A stretch of DNA of 64,000 nucleotides from Larix kaempferi. Taxonomy: Eukaryota; Streptophyta; Pinopsida; Pinales; Pinaceae. Position numbers and translations under genes: made by a program. Shown here piece after piece: positions 35,801 to 47,425 of the stretch. Positions within the stretch are counted from its first letter, which is position 1; each line of letters starts with the position of its first letter. Where the stretch lies: the NCBI GenBank assembly GCA_027924585.1, contig BSBM01000637.1, positions 1,550,001 through 1,614,000 on the forward strand. Direction: 5' to 3'. The notes below the pieces were generated by a model. The model worked only from the letters and a program-made list of their open reading frames with translations. It did not search any database and was not told the DNA's origin.

Positions 35801-36310
35801 ATATTGAAGAAAAGGCATAAGCTGTATATTGAGGCTTGCAAAGAGTAAAGCCACATGGAATTGAACATATCACAATTGTTGTGACTCATCAATCATAGTG
35901 TGGTTCATCCCCCATCTTTCAAATCCCAATTCTTCCAGGTTAAAAATGATATAATACATCCAACTTTGGATTTGGATACACAATTTGACTTCATTTCATT
36001 TGAACAGGTCCTACAATCTCTACATAGAAACACAAACTATCTAGTTGATCTTGCAATTCAGCTTGATGAAGGAAAGATTAGTTTAGAAAGGGGGGGCTCC
36101 AGTTCCTTCCCTATCCATTGAGCATTAAGTATCATAAGGTGGTGATGGACATATGGACACAGTTGTAGGGACAAGAGGATATGTATTGAAGCCACCTATT
36201 ATGCGTCCATCCATTTGTTTCAAAACAATGACATAAGGAATTATTAGGATGGTGAAAAGGTTTTTAGTGTTGTGGGATTTTTATCCCATAGTCTCCTTTT
36301 GTTTTCGATT
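32861..36310 (+). pseudogene. tandem array of four retroelement RNase H fragments
   Basis: Four diverged modules (about 32861-33375, 33376-34458, 34459-35258, 35259-36310), arranged as two larger repeats of about 1.6-1.85 kb. 34223-34420 and 36108-36310 are a shared tail (CCTATCCATTGAGCATTAAG). The best module encodes EYAWGLRVATNIEAKAQVVY, RGLQRVREHGIEHITVV and, after a frame change, QVKNDIIHPTLDLAMQF and YLVDLAIQIDEGKISLEG. This is the order seen in type-I RNase H of plant retroelements (TNxEAE, GI--I-V-GDS, AD-LAN-A--L-EG), with the catalytic residues mostly lost. Each module also has a non-coding block with TTAGGCATGTCTGAA. No reverse transcriptase lies nearby, and LINE versus LTR origin cannot be decided. 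Confidence 0.65.
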
Positions 36311-37955
36311 GCACCATTTTGGTCCTGGTTCAGGGTGAAGGGCATGTCTTGGATAAAAGGAGAAGCTAGTGACTCTGTTGTTTGTCTTAGCGATCGCTAC
36401 TCATTTTGGTTATAGCAATGTCACAATAAAGGAATGTACATTGTGTAATGTGTGAATTGGTAGATCTACAATGACATATAAAAAATTATGATAGGGGACT
36501 AGTAGAAGCCCAGCACAAGGTGTCCAATGAGGAAATGAAGTGGAGCGACTGGCATTCAAATTGGGAACATGATTTCAGGGTAGCAGCTCATGAGTGCATA
36601 AGGTATGACACATAGAAGACATGGAAAATGCCAATTGATGTTATTTAACGATGACATCTATCTAATTTCACCTATGATGTGAAATATGGAAAAAGCGATC
36701 AAGGAACACATGCATACCCAAGATCTTACTGCAACTACTACGGTCAATAACTACTACGAATTCGGTTGGAGCTTTATGGTATATCCTTACTGGACTCTTT
36801 CACCAAACATTGGTAAGGAATATTGAAGTATTGCAGGATAAACACGTGCATATGGAAACAAAAAGGGGAGAGGAAACCGAGCATTCACTAACCTGAGAAG
36901 GAGAAGTAGAAGTAGATTTTAACTCCGCTACTGCAGAAGCCCTCTCTCATCTCTTCAGGAGCCTCCAAGTTCTCTCCAATGCTGCATTTTTCTCCATTGC
37001 AAGAAGTCCAACTATATAGTGAATTTTCCAAACCCCAAACTCGATTTCCAACCAACATGAGTTGCTATTAATTGACCTAAATGCTGATTTCACACCCATT
37101 CAACCAAAATGCCTCTCAAACACAAAGAAACCCATTTCCCTCCCGCCAAAACAAAAAAATTGGCGCCAATTAGAGATCTTATCACACTAGTAGTGAATTC
37201 ATAACTCCATTGAATGTCCACATAGTCGTCCATCCTGATATCATTGCACTTCAGAAACCAACTCCTCCACCGATCGAGGGTTAACCCTAGTAGCAAATTG
37301 GTCATTGCACTATTATCTTCTTAAATCCGATCGAATATTTCTCCAAACTCACATACGCCCGAGGGTTCCAAAACCAGTTCTCTCGTTTGCAATCCTTTTT
37401 TTATCCCTTACAATATAGGTTAGATAATGCAAGGAGAATGGCCAAAAATGGGCTTAATTGAAGTTAAATAGAGATAATTTTAGATAGAAAACGGGACATG
37501 ATAGTAAGACGTCGACATGTGACCCTCAATTTGAAGTGGATCCTCGTTATAATTAGAGCATTAAATAAATATAAAGAGCATGACCGGTTTACCTCATTAC
37601 AGATGGAAATATAGACCTTATATGTTTCTTACCTGATCATGAATTAGCAATTAATTGACCAAGAAGCTACAACATATTCATATATTTTGCATTGATTGAT
37701 ATCCTCGTTCAAAATCCCATTAATTTGAAAGCCAATTGACCAGGTAAATTGACGTCAGGTGACGTTGTGTGAGCTGCGCCTAGGCGCTGGCCGATGTGAC
37801 CCTATTAATATACATCACTGTAATTACAAATATTAAATTATGCCTATATTGAAGACGTATGTTAATGATGGGTATAATAATGACGTCGTTAGTCAACATA
37901 CATGTAGATGACCAATTTGGTGTTAATTAAATCGATGCTATACGTTGTTATATAT
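36311..37955. other. no gene recognised
   Basis: A 71-codon open frame (37305-37090, minus) sits upstream of a CTATATAG motif oriented the same way, but lacks any domain I know. CACACTAGTAGTGAATTC at about 37183 looks like a CACTA end but lacks a partner. Confidence 0.3.
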
Positions 37956-38113
37956 TGATCATGTAAATTGTGTGACAACTCGAATTAAAATTTTGTACTT
38001 GCATTGTCCGCGTCAAGTGACACAATTTACATGATGATCACTCGTGTCTCTGAATCCATGATCTACATTGTTTCAATTTACTAAATTTTAACATTATAGA
38101 CGGATTCAGAGAC
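37956..38113. repeat. two successive hairpins
   Basis: ATCATGTAAATTGTGT (37958-37973) pairs perfectly with ACACAATTTACATGAT (38020-38035). GTCTCTGAATCC (38046-38057) pairs perfectly with GGATTCAGAGAC (38102-38113). They lie just outside the repeats of the CACTA-like terminus and may belong to it. Confidence 0.75.
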
Positions 38114-38169
38114 CCCCTAAAGGGTAAATTGTACAAATTCATTGTGAAAATTGTAATTTTCCATTGTCG

Positions 38170-38461
38170 GAGTGAGGCAACTAAAAATGACCAAATAAAT
38201 GACCAATTTTATGTGGTCATTTTTAGCTTAGTTCTTATTGTGGTCATTTTTAGCTTAGTTCTTATCGTGTGACCAAATTGGTCATTTATCTTGGTCATTT
38301 TTAGTTTAGTCCTTATCCAGTGACCAGATTGGTCATTTATCTTGGTCATTTTCAGTTAGCTCACTTAAAATTTCTCAATTTTGGTCATTTATCCCTTCAA
38401 CAAACTTCAGTGACCAAATTTTTTGGTCGTCTGGTCACTAATCTCTCATTTTGTACTAGTG
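38170..38461 (+). mobile_element. orphan CACTA-type terminus with subterminal repeats
   Basis: The right border reads ATTTTGTACTAGTG (ends 38461), which inverted is CACTAGTACAAAAT, a typical CACTA end. Inside it are three direct copies of an about 53-bp motif (TTGGTCATTTATCTTGGTCA, CTTAGTCCTTAT variants), plus one inverted copy near 38181 (CTAAAAATGACCAAATAAAT). Such repeats are transposase-binding sites in CACTA elements. I found no matching left end with the same 3-bp flank, so the element is truncated or larger than visible. It does not obviously belong to the 24-31 kb CACTA genes. Confidence 0.6.
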
Positions 38462-39050
38462 AACTTCCCCCATCCAAAGTATGTCGCTGCCAACAGTACC
38501 TACTCCACTAGAAACAAATTCCCACTTGACACCCTATGGGGTGCCTTCAAACCCAGCACTTGCACCACCATAGCCTCTATCGCTCGTGTCTCCAAGCTCT
38601 CAATATCACAAATTAAAATGGCATTGTCATGCACATCATTGGTCGCATAACAATGTCGTTCCAGCATGTCCTCCATCGAGACATCGGTCGGTCGTCTCGG
38701 CTACATGTCTGCGATGACCCCCAACCGTGGCAACCCCGTAAGAAAGTACACATCAGTCAGGGTCAACCCTATTTTCTCCCCTTGTATCATGAATTCCCCT
38801 GCGTCATTGTCCCAAAACACGACAACCTTGTTTAACAGTAGCTTGGCCAGACACATGATGGGCACCCTCACAAACTTGAACAACCCACAACGGGTTAATG
38901 TATCCTGCACTGCTGGTCAACATTGATCTCTCCCAATAGTGCTCCAAGATACTGCTCTCGCCAATTGTCCCATGAAATACTACAATCCAACACCAAACCC
39001 TCCGTAAGCCCCGTGCATCAAAAAAATTCCGCTAGGGACCAAAGTGCACC
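38462..39050 (-). pseudogene. plant-mobile-domain-like fragment
   Basis: Minus-strand frame from about 39000: a start like YFMGQLARAVSWSTIGRDQC, then LTRCGLFKFVRVPIMCLAKL, GEKIGLTLTDVYFLTGLPRL, and, past a TAG after VIADM, ESLETRAIEAMVVQVLGL and another TAG after NLFLVE. The LTLTDVYFLTGLP core resembles the plant mobile domain (PMD, MAIN/MAIL1 and TE-linked proteins), which has a GE-x-x-LTLEDV-x-LLGLP-like motif. The family call is tentative. Three in-frame stops are visible, so it is dead. It begins right at the CACTA terminus. Confidence 0.45.
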
Positions 39051-39825
39051 TTTTGTCCCGACAAGAGTGCCTAGAGCGTGCTTTTCCCTTAGAAAACGCA
39101 CTCCAGGGTGCGCCTGTATGGATTACAGGTGTGATTTTTCCCCTCAAAAAGTGCTCCCCAATTCTGGAATCCCTAGCACACTCCACAGGGGTCCCTCAAG
39201 GGACCAAAATATGAAAATGAACCACTAAGATTGACGAGAATGGCACAAAGGGTTACTTGTAAGTCGTAGAAGTCGATTTCGTCGTTCCGATCAGGAGAAA
39301 TATGTAGTTGTTTTCCTAGGCCCCTCCACACACCTCCAACTCTCAACAGTGAAAATGACAAGTGGAAGGTGGGCTTTCCCTCATTTATGGCCCTTTATGG
39401 CTTCTTTTTCTCACTACAACCATACCGAATTCCTCCGACCTCCATTTTTGCACCGTTTGCACCACCAGAATTAAAATTTCGTGCCTGTGATGATGCTTGA
39501 GACATTTTATTTCTCTCAGTTAACACCTATTATGATCTCCACCAAGGAGGGTAAAAGAAATCCCCCTTCGAAGCTCTGAGGTCACCCATCGGCCGGTTAC
39601 ACCAAAAAGAATCAGGAAGTCCAAAAGTGGCTAAGTGCCAGGAAAATCCAAGCCAACTGATCGAACCGCAGTAAGAAAATGAGAAAATGCAAGGAAATAG
39701 GGCTCTTCTATAGGGAAAACTAGCAGGAGGAGCTTCTTCCGCAACCAAAGGAGATTCTATGGCCAGGATTGAATGGCGGGATCGGATCGATGGTTGAAAA
39801 TGCGTTCTGCAAGTTGGTTTCCGAG
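39051..39825. other. no gene recognised
   Basis: GC-richer than its surroundings. Several short open frames overlap on both strands without recognisable domains. It may be the eroded 5' part of the PMD-like gene. Confidence 0.3.
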
Positions 39826-40160
39826 TTCCGCATCCCGCATTGTGGATTGTGGATTGCGGAAAAGCAATCTTCCAAGGGGTGAAAAAGTAAGTTTTCGCAT
39901 CCCACAATCCGCATTATGGATTGCGGAAATATCATTTTCCAAAAGGAGAAAAAATGAGTTTCCACATCCCGCATTCCGCATTGAGGATTGTGGATTGCGG
40001 AAAGACCATTTTCCAGGAACACAAAAAGTAAGTTTCCGCATCCCGCATTCCGCATTGCGGATTGCAGATTGCGGAAATGCAATTCTCTAGCATGCATAAA
40101 GTCAATTTTTCAAATCCCGCATCCCGCATTGCAGATTACGGATTGCGGAAAGGATGTTGC
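39826..40160. repeat. palindromic minisatellite, five hairpin units
   Basis: Units start at about 39826, 39893, 39959, 40033 and 40107 (period 66-74 bp). Each has a core such as CCGCATCCCGCATTCCGCA followed by TTGCGGATTGCAGATTGCGG, near inverted complements, so every unit can fold into a stem of about 18-21 bp. Cores alternate with A-rich spacers of about 25-30 bp (CATTTTCCA, AAAAAGTAAGTTT). Overlapping open frames on both strands (39720-40129) are by-products of the repeat and not genes. Confidence 0.9.
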
Positions 40161-43100
40161 GGAAAGGAAATCATGGAAAGAGAATTGTGGATCAAGGAAG
40201 TTTTGCAGATCAAATCGCTGCCATGGGGAATGAATATTTTCACAGAGAAATGGCACATTTGAGAGCAGGGAAGATTCCTGTTTCAGTTACCTATCCTAAT
40301 CAAACCTAAATGACCGGATCCGACGTACAAGCAGATGGCTTCCATGGCCCAATGGTGCATTTCTAGCACAAGCGATTCCTTTCCTCTACGCATGACAAAA
40401 TCAGAGGCTATTGATTTGGGCGGCTCAACTAGAATGACCTCATCATTACCAGTCCAAGTTACTCCGAATCAGTTAGGATATTTTGATGTTTTGTAAGCCT
40501 ATAAAGGAAAGTACTGAAGAGGACCAAAAGGTTGGACGTTTTTTTTTTAGAGAGATTATTGCTCTGCGCCTGTATTTGAATTCGACCTCTTAATTCAATG
40601 AGTAGACCCGATTTTAGAGCTTGATATTCTTGTGATGTGTGTTATGATGTCTGTTATTTCCTGTGTATGTGTTTCTTCTTTGTATTTCCATTAATTGTTT
40701 ACTTCTGTAGTACCTAAATATCAATATTACATGGTCTGGAATTCATGCCCACATGCTCCAGATGCATATGACTAGGTATTCTACCCTTTTCCTCTTGAAG
40801 TTGCAGGTTAGAATTCATTCTTAAATGCTATAACCTTGTGGCCGAACTTGTTTCCTTTCTCTGCCTTCATCCGTTGATTACTTTGATGTGAAAGAACCAC
40901 ATCTACCTTGCCTCCCTCTTCTGCAATCACGGTCTGAACCTGTCATTAGTGACTGTAAACCCACCGAACGAAGTTGACTCCATGCCCAACTGTCCTCCTG
41001 TTATTAACTCCAACCAAACCAAAAACACTTTTAATTCATTGTTTGAAGGCCTAGCCACCACTTTGCCAATATCCCATCCCATCCATGCTATTATCTGTCC
41101 TCCTATTATTATCCTGTTTCTGGAAGCAGTAAAGGGAGATCCCTCCCTATGGTTGGAAAGGCTAGTTTCCATCCACTAAAGATTGGTTTGCAACAGTTAC
41201 CCCATGAGCTTTCCTACCACAACCCAGGAAAATATTGGGTGATAACACTCTCAATCAACTTTTTTTCAGGGTTGTCTTTTGAGCACCCCCACCTCAATTT
41301 TCATGCCATCACATGCATCGGTGATTCCCCGTACCTCTATAAATTTCCATCTATTGCAGCCTATTTATGATCCCTTCGATCCCTCCATACTGCAGTACTT
41401 GTGTTGTTTCGCCATCATTCATCTACCTACAAGGAGGACCCATTAGTGTTCTACTCACCCTCTCAATGGTCCACTCATACCCATACCCTAATTTGAACAC
41501 TTCCTCCTTGCTTGAATTTCCCATTTGTCCAATATACTTTTATCCCTTTTTCAGGCCGAGCAGACCATTCATGAAAAATGTAGTTAGGGAGTTTATGTTA
41601 AGTGCTTTTCTGAATCCTTAAAGAATGAAAAGATCTTTGAGCAATCTTGCTTCCTTTCATGCTTGTTTATGCATTTTAAAGGGCATCTATCCAGTATAAG
41701 TTTATCCCTTTTCTGGTCAAGATGGACTAATTATGAAAAAGGATTACTCTATTCCCTTCGGCTAGAAGAGTTCTCCATTGCATCCTTTTAGGTTTTTTCA
41801 GGATTTGGGGACTAACCTACGAAAAATAACACCCACAAATTATTCTTCCCGCTTTCAGACTCTCTAAAATTGAAAGCACCAATGAGAATCCAACGTCCTA
41901 GGATCGTCAAAATCCACATGAAGGTACCATATCGAGCATAATTATATCCCTTCTCTGAGCTCATTAAACCATGAAGAAGGCCCAAACAATGCCTTTCGAC
42001 ACCCCTGCAGATCACATATAGTCCCATATTATGGCAACATTCCCTAGTATGGCTGCCTTTGTTCAAAGTACTCTGCGATGTGTCATCCTTGGATGCCTCC
42101 TGAAATATTCTATTAATTCCCCCTTTGAGCATCTCCCATTGCAGTCACAGTACCTGATCCCTCAAGCTATGATCCCCTTTCCCCGCGTTTAGTTTCATAT
42201 GTTATCAGGTCAGCGCTGCCATCATACTCTAAACAAAGGAAGTTTGAGTCCCACCACTCAGTAGCGCTCATATACCCCTATAGTGTCTCAGTTCCATGTC
42301 CAGTTCTATCACATCTTGGTTGTATCCGTCACGCTTCTATCAAGGAAACCTTATTTCCTTGGTAGTTGCAGGTCTCCCTCTGTTGATGCCAACACATCTA
42401 TTCCAGAGGATAAACCTAGAGGTCCCTGTACCTTGGCCTCATCACCATCAGTGGTGAGTTCCTATGGACCATCTAAGGGAAGTCCTTAGTGCCCCTTAGC
42501 ATGGTTGCTTCTCACGTGCTCAACTTCAACTCCATCATCACATCATTGAGATTTGTATAGGCTGTTGGTCCTTTCACTTATTGGTCGAAGACCCCTAATG
42601 TCCCTTGACTCTAGAACATTGGCGAGTCTCTTTGGAAACCTTCCAATAGTTTGTTCCCGTGGATATACTAGATGCGTTGGTGATAGTGTTCAGAATCCCT
42701 TCAGTCATATGATTCCTAGAGTATCTAGTTCAGATGCAGTCCAGTGTACCTCTAAGATTTCGACTCTTAGTCGTTGAGTCCATCTAGTTGTTGGACACCT
42801 TCAGATCTAACAAATCATCAATAGTTGTGATACCGCATTCAAGAGGAATGCCATTGTTTCCATGTATCATTTCTTCAGATTAGTCATGGTTGGACAATGA
42901 GTACTTTCCATATTTGAGTCCCCTCTAGACCATTATGATGTGCACAATAGTTTTCATGTATAGTTCAAGTCCCATTTGGGACCCACCATTATTATTTGTA
43001 TATTTTGAGACATTTATACAAGCATGGGAATTCCCACCTCGTCCATATAATTGAGACTATATGTATCTCATCCATTATTGAGGAGTTGTATTTGCAGTTA

Positions 43101-43243
43101 TGGCCCTTGTAGTTCACATGAAGCACTCGTTCCACTATCTAAACCAGTCTTTGTTGTCCACCATCACAATGCTCACTACCTTGGAAAAATTCAAAACCTA
43201 TGATGTCTATCGACCATACGATGAGCTCCTACCCTCACACATC
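40161..43243. other. no gene recognised
   Basis: 3 kb of non-coding sequence. Short open frames (40927-41179, 41367-41621, 42553-42777) lack domains. By position the last kilobase could be the internal 3' region of a gypsy element ending at the polypurine-like tract at 43244. Confidence 0.3.
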
Positions 43244-43583
43244 AGGGGGAAATCTGTTAACACCAAAAAATGGATCACCTAGCTCATCCCCCTAGTCACA
43301 TAATCAACCCATTCATACCTTTTTTCTAACACGTGGACTCCATCAACCCAAAATCCCTAAGTTCATAATCATATGCGAAAAAATCATTATTTCCCTCGAG
43401 AAAAGTAATTAAACTCCTCCAAAATAGGAAAAATCCCCAAAATAAAAGAAAAGAAAAAAGAAAAATGGGGAAATTACTCAAAATCAAGAAAATGGAGGGA
43501 AAATATAAAAAACCACTTACCAATACTAGTGGTTGCCCAAAACCAAGCGAACAATACCACCACCCAAAATTGTTATAAAAAAG
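43244..43583 (+). promoter_or_regulatory. putative polypurine tract, LTR start and TATA box (plus)
   Basis: AGGGGGAAATC is followed by TGTTAACA at 43255, then TATAAAAAAG at 43574-43583, the same order as at 11328-11745. This suggests two LTRs of one family. The rest of this LTR, past about 43.9 kb, has no clear end. Confidence 0.4.
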
Positions 43584-43995
43584 GTGGTGGAGCCCCCCAT
43601 TTGACACTACTTTCACTCTTCCTTACCGAAACTCTGCCAAAATTCCTACATAAACCCTATCCTTCATCTCAACTTGAGTTTCCCTCTATAGTTGAATCTT
43701 CCCTACCCGTGAGCATTCAGTGGAGAGAAAGAGACCTCAGAGACCTAGAGCACCACGACTTCTACGACTGCAAGGGCCCATGTATTCTTCCCTTTGAGGT
43801 AAAAATCCATATTGTAATTTTTTTTTACATCAATACAAACACGCATTCTTTGATTCTTGATTTATATGTGCTGAATGTTAATCAATGGATGCTTGAAGTT
43901 TTAGTTTAGATTTTCTATTTAATGCAGTAGCTCTGGGTACTTTTCATTTTATTTACTGTTTTCTGTTTGCATGCATGCACATCACTGACGAACTG

Positions 43996-44022
43996 TTACT
44001 AAGAGTTCCAGACTCTTAGTAA
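43996..44022. repeat. perfect 11-bp hairpin
   Basis: TTACTAAGAGT, loop TCCAG, ACTCTTAGTAA. No T-run follows in either direction. It lies just downstream of the gypsy protease remnant on the minus strand. Confidence 0.7.
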
Positions 44023-44053
44023 GTGCATTTCTGTACTAGCTAGCATGAATAAC

Positions 44054-45430
44054 CTAGCTACACCTACAACCTATCATGGTTTTATTTCTCGTTGGATTAA
44101 TCAATACACATCTAACTCCAACCCCTTCCTTGGATCTGGAACCATCAAAAAATAATATGCAACAAGTCATATCTAAACAAAAATTGGTATTTACATTATA
44201 TACATTATGTAGAATGGATTGGGACGATTCTACTTGAGCAAAATGCATTATCTCAGATTGGTTATTAGATCTCGCATGTGGCGATAAATTAGCTGGAAAA
44301 TCCACAAAAAAGGTGTCCATAGTATAATTTCCAATATTGGGAGTATGGACTAACGAAGGTTTACTTGGGTCATTCAGATCGGTAACTTTATGTTTGAGAT
44401 AAGGTTCCCTATTCACCTTAATCTTATTGGGTTTGTCATTGTATGGCATCCAGAGATGTGACCAATCGGTCGCAAAATAGCCTTCAAGTTTCTGCGACCA
44501 ATATCGGCTTAGACACATTCCATAAGATTCTGGAACGTTGGCTACTATGATATCAATTGTCTGATGAATTCGAGGATCCGAGGACAACTTGATTAAAATA
44601 TTTTTCAATTCCCCCACTACCTTCACTTTAGACCTATCCAACTGCAAAATTTGTGTGGGTGATGGCTCAAGTTGTGCATTCAGTTTCCTACATACGGACA
44701 AAGGAATTACATTTGACGAAGCCCCTGATTCTATCATGCTGTTATGCATGTTTCTTTTCAAAATTTCAAATGACAGAAGAAATGGGGGTGTTTTTAATTT
44801 CTTTCCCATAGGAGGAGAGGCAGGGGATTTCCAAGTTGTATTATCAATTGAAATTTCTAGATTGTTATGTTCTACAACATTAATGGGTGTAAAGTTGTTC
44901 TGAACCTTTTCTCGGATCATTTGAATCTTCATTAAGTCGAATAATGAGATGTTATCTTGATTTTTCTTGAGATCCTCCACAAGGTCGTAATCTAGATCGG
45001 GTATAACATTTTCCTTAGTGCAATGGCTCTAGTGTTTGTAGGAGCACTATTGTTTTGATTGGATGTGGATGGGGAATCATGAGCTATTTGTGTTTTCCCT
45101 CGAGTGTTGCAAGAGTGCTGCATAGCATACACTATTTCAAATTCATCATCTTCAAAGTTCTTTTGAAATCTGAGAAATAATTGATTGTATCTTGGTGATC
45201 CTGACTTTCATGGGGTTGGTCATGGTGTTGTGGATTATCGTCAAATATACTTTCACCCTCCTCCGAAGGGGCTTTAGGACCATTTAATATAGACTTCAGA
45301 ACATAATCCAAGTCCTCAATGTTCATTCCTTCAGAGGGAGGCATATTCTGATTTTGTGGTTACTCATAAGGCCTTCTATAAGGATTCCTGAAGAACCCTC
45401 GGTTTTGGGAACCTTCATTCACCGATAACA
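44054..45430 (-). pseudogene. Ty3/gypsy gag end, protease, and RNase H start joined by deletion
   Basis: 45430-45132 holds the gag C-terminus (NPYRRPYE*PQNQNMPPSEG, then DLDYVLKSILNG). 44980-44054 is open for 308 codons. It has a protease with the catalytic motif changed to MIESGASSNVIPLSVCRKL (family DSGA, so Asp to Glu), the usual ILQLDRSKVKVVGELKN and DIIVANVPESYGMCLSRYW, and then directly CCILFFDGSRSKEGVGVRCV, the start of RNase H with its first catalytic Asp. Reverse transcriptase, normally about 450 residues between these parts, is absent with no break in frame. The element is dead, since RT and integrase are missing. Confidence 0.85.
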
Positions 45431-46059
45431 ATTAAAATGAAAAATCACTTAACTTGCATGAGTTAAAGATTGCATAGACAAAGCAACTAAATCATTAAAA
45501 GCTATCATTCAATAAAGATAAATAGTTAGTATCTCAAATTGCTAATAACCAACAAAGGAAGTGTGTCATGGACATGAATAAATGAAAACATTCAATATAC
45601 TCTATCATCACAATTCATTCACATAAAACATTCAAAGTGAACAATCATTTCCTGCAATTATTAACATCTAAGACATACTAGTTGATAAATAACATAAGAG
45701 GAACATAATCAAAACAAGAAAACTTTATATGATCATGTGTTGGAACCAAATGCAGGAAGCATCCCATATTTCATTAACAAGCGTTTAAAAAATTATATAC
45801 TATCAAAGAGATAGAGCATTCCACAAAGTCTAATACAATAAATTACATCAGAAGCTCCCCCCTCAACTTATTTCAGATTTTATCCCGAAATTATTATCAA
45901 ACAAACCTTAAAGAAAACAAACAAGCAAACTAAGTGCTTTGAAGAAAACCAGACTTAGTGGATAAAACAAAAAATTTAGTAGGGGATCCCATCTTGTCTA
46001 AACAAGATGGGATCTTTTGTGGCTACAACAATAGCATGTCCATTTACTATGTTGATTAG
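45431..46059. other. spacer with a perfect hairpin
   Basis: No gene. GATCCCATCTTGT (45985-45997), loop CTAA, ACAAGATGGGATC (46002-46014) form a perfect 13-bp stem followed by TTTTGT, which resembles a terminator by chance or is a small inverted repeat. Confidence 0.6.
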
Positions 46060-47425
46060 TCTCAATCCATGTTCACTTACTATTCTTCACAATTATGAAG
46101 GATTTATCCAAGTCTATCATAGGGGTGTGGTAAATGGTTCCCAATGAACATATCAACCTTGATAGGAGGGTCAAAGTGGCAATTGAAGGGTGAAAGGGTG
46201 TATACTTATGTTGGAGATGGGATGGAATTTTTCTCTAGCATGAACACCAGACCAATGAAATTTGTTTGAAAGGTTTTATAATATACTTCATTTGGATAAA
46301 ATTTCAAGTGATCATCCCATGTGCATGGTCATGATTGATCATGGTTCCCATATTTGTTAAGAAGGATTTTATAAGTGGCCTAGCTTCTAATTCCTTCTCA
46401 TTAGTGATCCCCTGACTTGTATATTTATTCATGCAAATATCTACATCCATAGAAACCAAGGTCCTATCTTTTACACCAAAAAAATCTAGGGCATCGGTAT
46501 AGAATGTATTTACGATCCCCTTGACTACTTTAGGAATCTACTTTCTAGTTTGCACCTCCTACTCAGTGTTGCTTAGATTTTTAGTTACTTGCTTGTGTAA
46601 GGTGTCAAATTCCAAGTAAAATTTGAGGTGATTCCTTATTATGGGAAAGTCCTTGACTGCATATCCCCAACCAATTTTGACACCTTTCAACATTTTTACT
46701 AGCTTTTCTTTGGTCATGCCATTCTCATGTCTAATTTTCCATTTATTTTTATGAATTTAGGGATGCCACCTAATTTTGATCCTTGTGTAATTTCTTTTAT
46801 GTTTCATACAACTTTTATCCTTGCTTTTTAAAGTCTTCCTTTCCATTTCTTAGTAAATTTTCAACTAACATGGCTTTAAGGGAACTATCTTCATATTCAG
46901 TTTTCCATTATGAGAATTCCTCAATAAGTTAATTCACTCAATATTGAAGTTGAGACTCTAATTTTGTGGGGGATTTTGTATGGATGGTGAGGGAGGTCAA
47001 TGATTTTTTTTGTGATCCTCAGTGATCTCATGCATGAGGGTATTGATCACTTCCTTGACCTCATTTATTTTAAAATTCATATTAGATACCATACTTTAAA
47101 TAGCCTCTAGAGCCTTAATCCTTCCCTCCATTACTTGTTTATGGATAGTAAGTGAGGCACTTTCTCCTCTCAAGAAATTAACTTTTCCAATCAATTTATG
47201 TTTTTCCTCTAGAATATATTGGGCGATTGGGAAAAGAGAATGCATCTGGGTACTCCCCAATACTATTATATTTTCATCCTTTCCCTAGAGTAGGGAAAGT
47301 GTTTTACTGCTCTATTGTTTTTGTTTCCCAATTGAAACTATGCTAGTTTGTTGTCTAGCCTTTTTCGCCTTGAGTGATTTCACTTTGGCATTCAAAAATT
47401 GGTTTCTTAAAGATATCGAATCCAT
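46060..47425 (-). pseudogene. decayed coiled-coil protein frame, retrotransposon-linked (family B)
   Basis: One minus-strand frame starts MDSISLRNQFLNAKVKSLKA at 47425 and can be followed without frameshift to about 46230 through 13 stops (7 TAG, 3 TAA, 3 TGA), and less clearly to 46060. It is rich in Lys, Glu, Gln and hydrophobic heptads (QYILEEKHKLIGKVNFLRG, QVMEGRIKALEAI, FKINEVKEVINTLMHEITE), then has MTKEKLVKMLKGVKIGWGYA, HLKFYLEFDTLHKQVTKNLS and FFGVKDRTLVSMDVDICMNK. Spacing and residues of the last two blocks resemble WDYFEVIQDEL and KGIDNKTQIIKIARSMIMK in the 53.7-57.4 kb frame, so I infer one family. It lies downstream of a gypsy pol remnant on the same strand, separated by an LTR-like border. 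Function unknown. Confidence 0.6.

Noticed and set aside
37183-37196. CACTAGTAG as left end of the CACTA element ending at 38461
   Set aside because: Only the first eight bases match the right end and the 3-bp flanks differ (TCA versus AAC).
39720-40262. Overlapping open frames on both strands over the palindromic repeat
   Set aside because: They arise because the repeat unit lacks stops in several frames. The peptides are translations of the repeat, with no start context or domain.
45985-46014. Rho-independent-type terminator or miRNA precursor
   Set aside because: A bacterial-style terminator has no meaning here, and the 13-bp stem is too short for a plant miRNA precursor.
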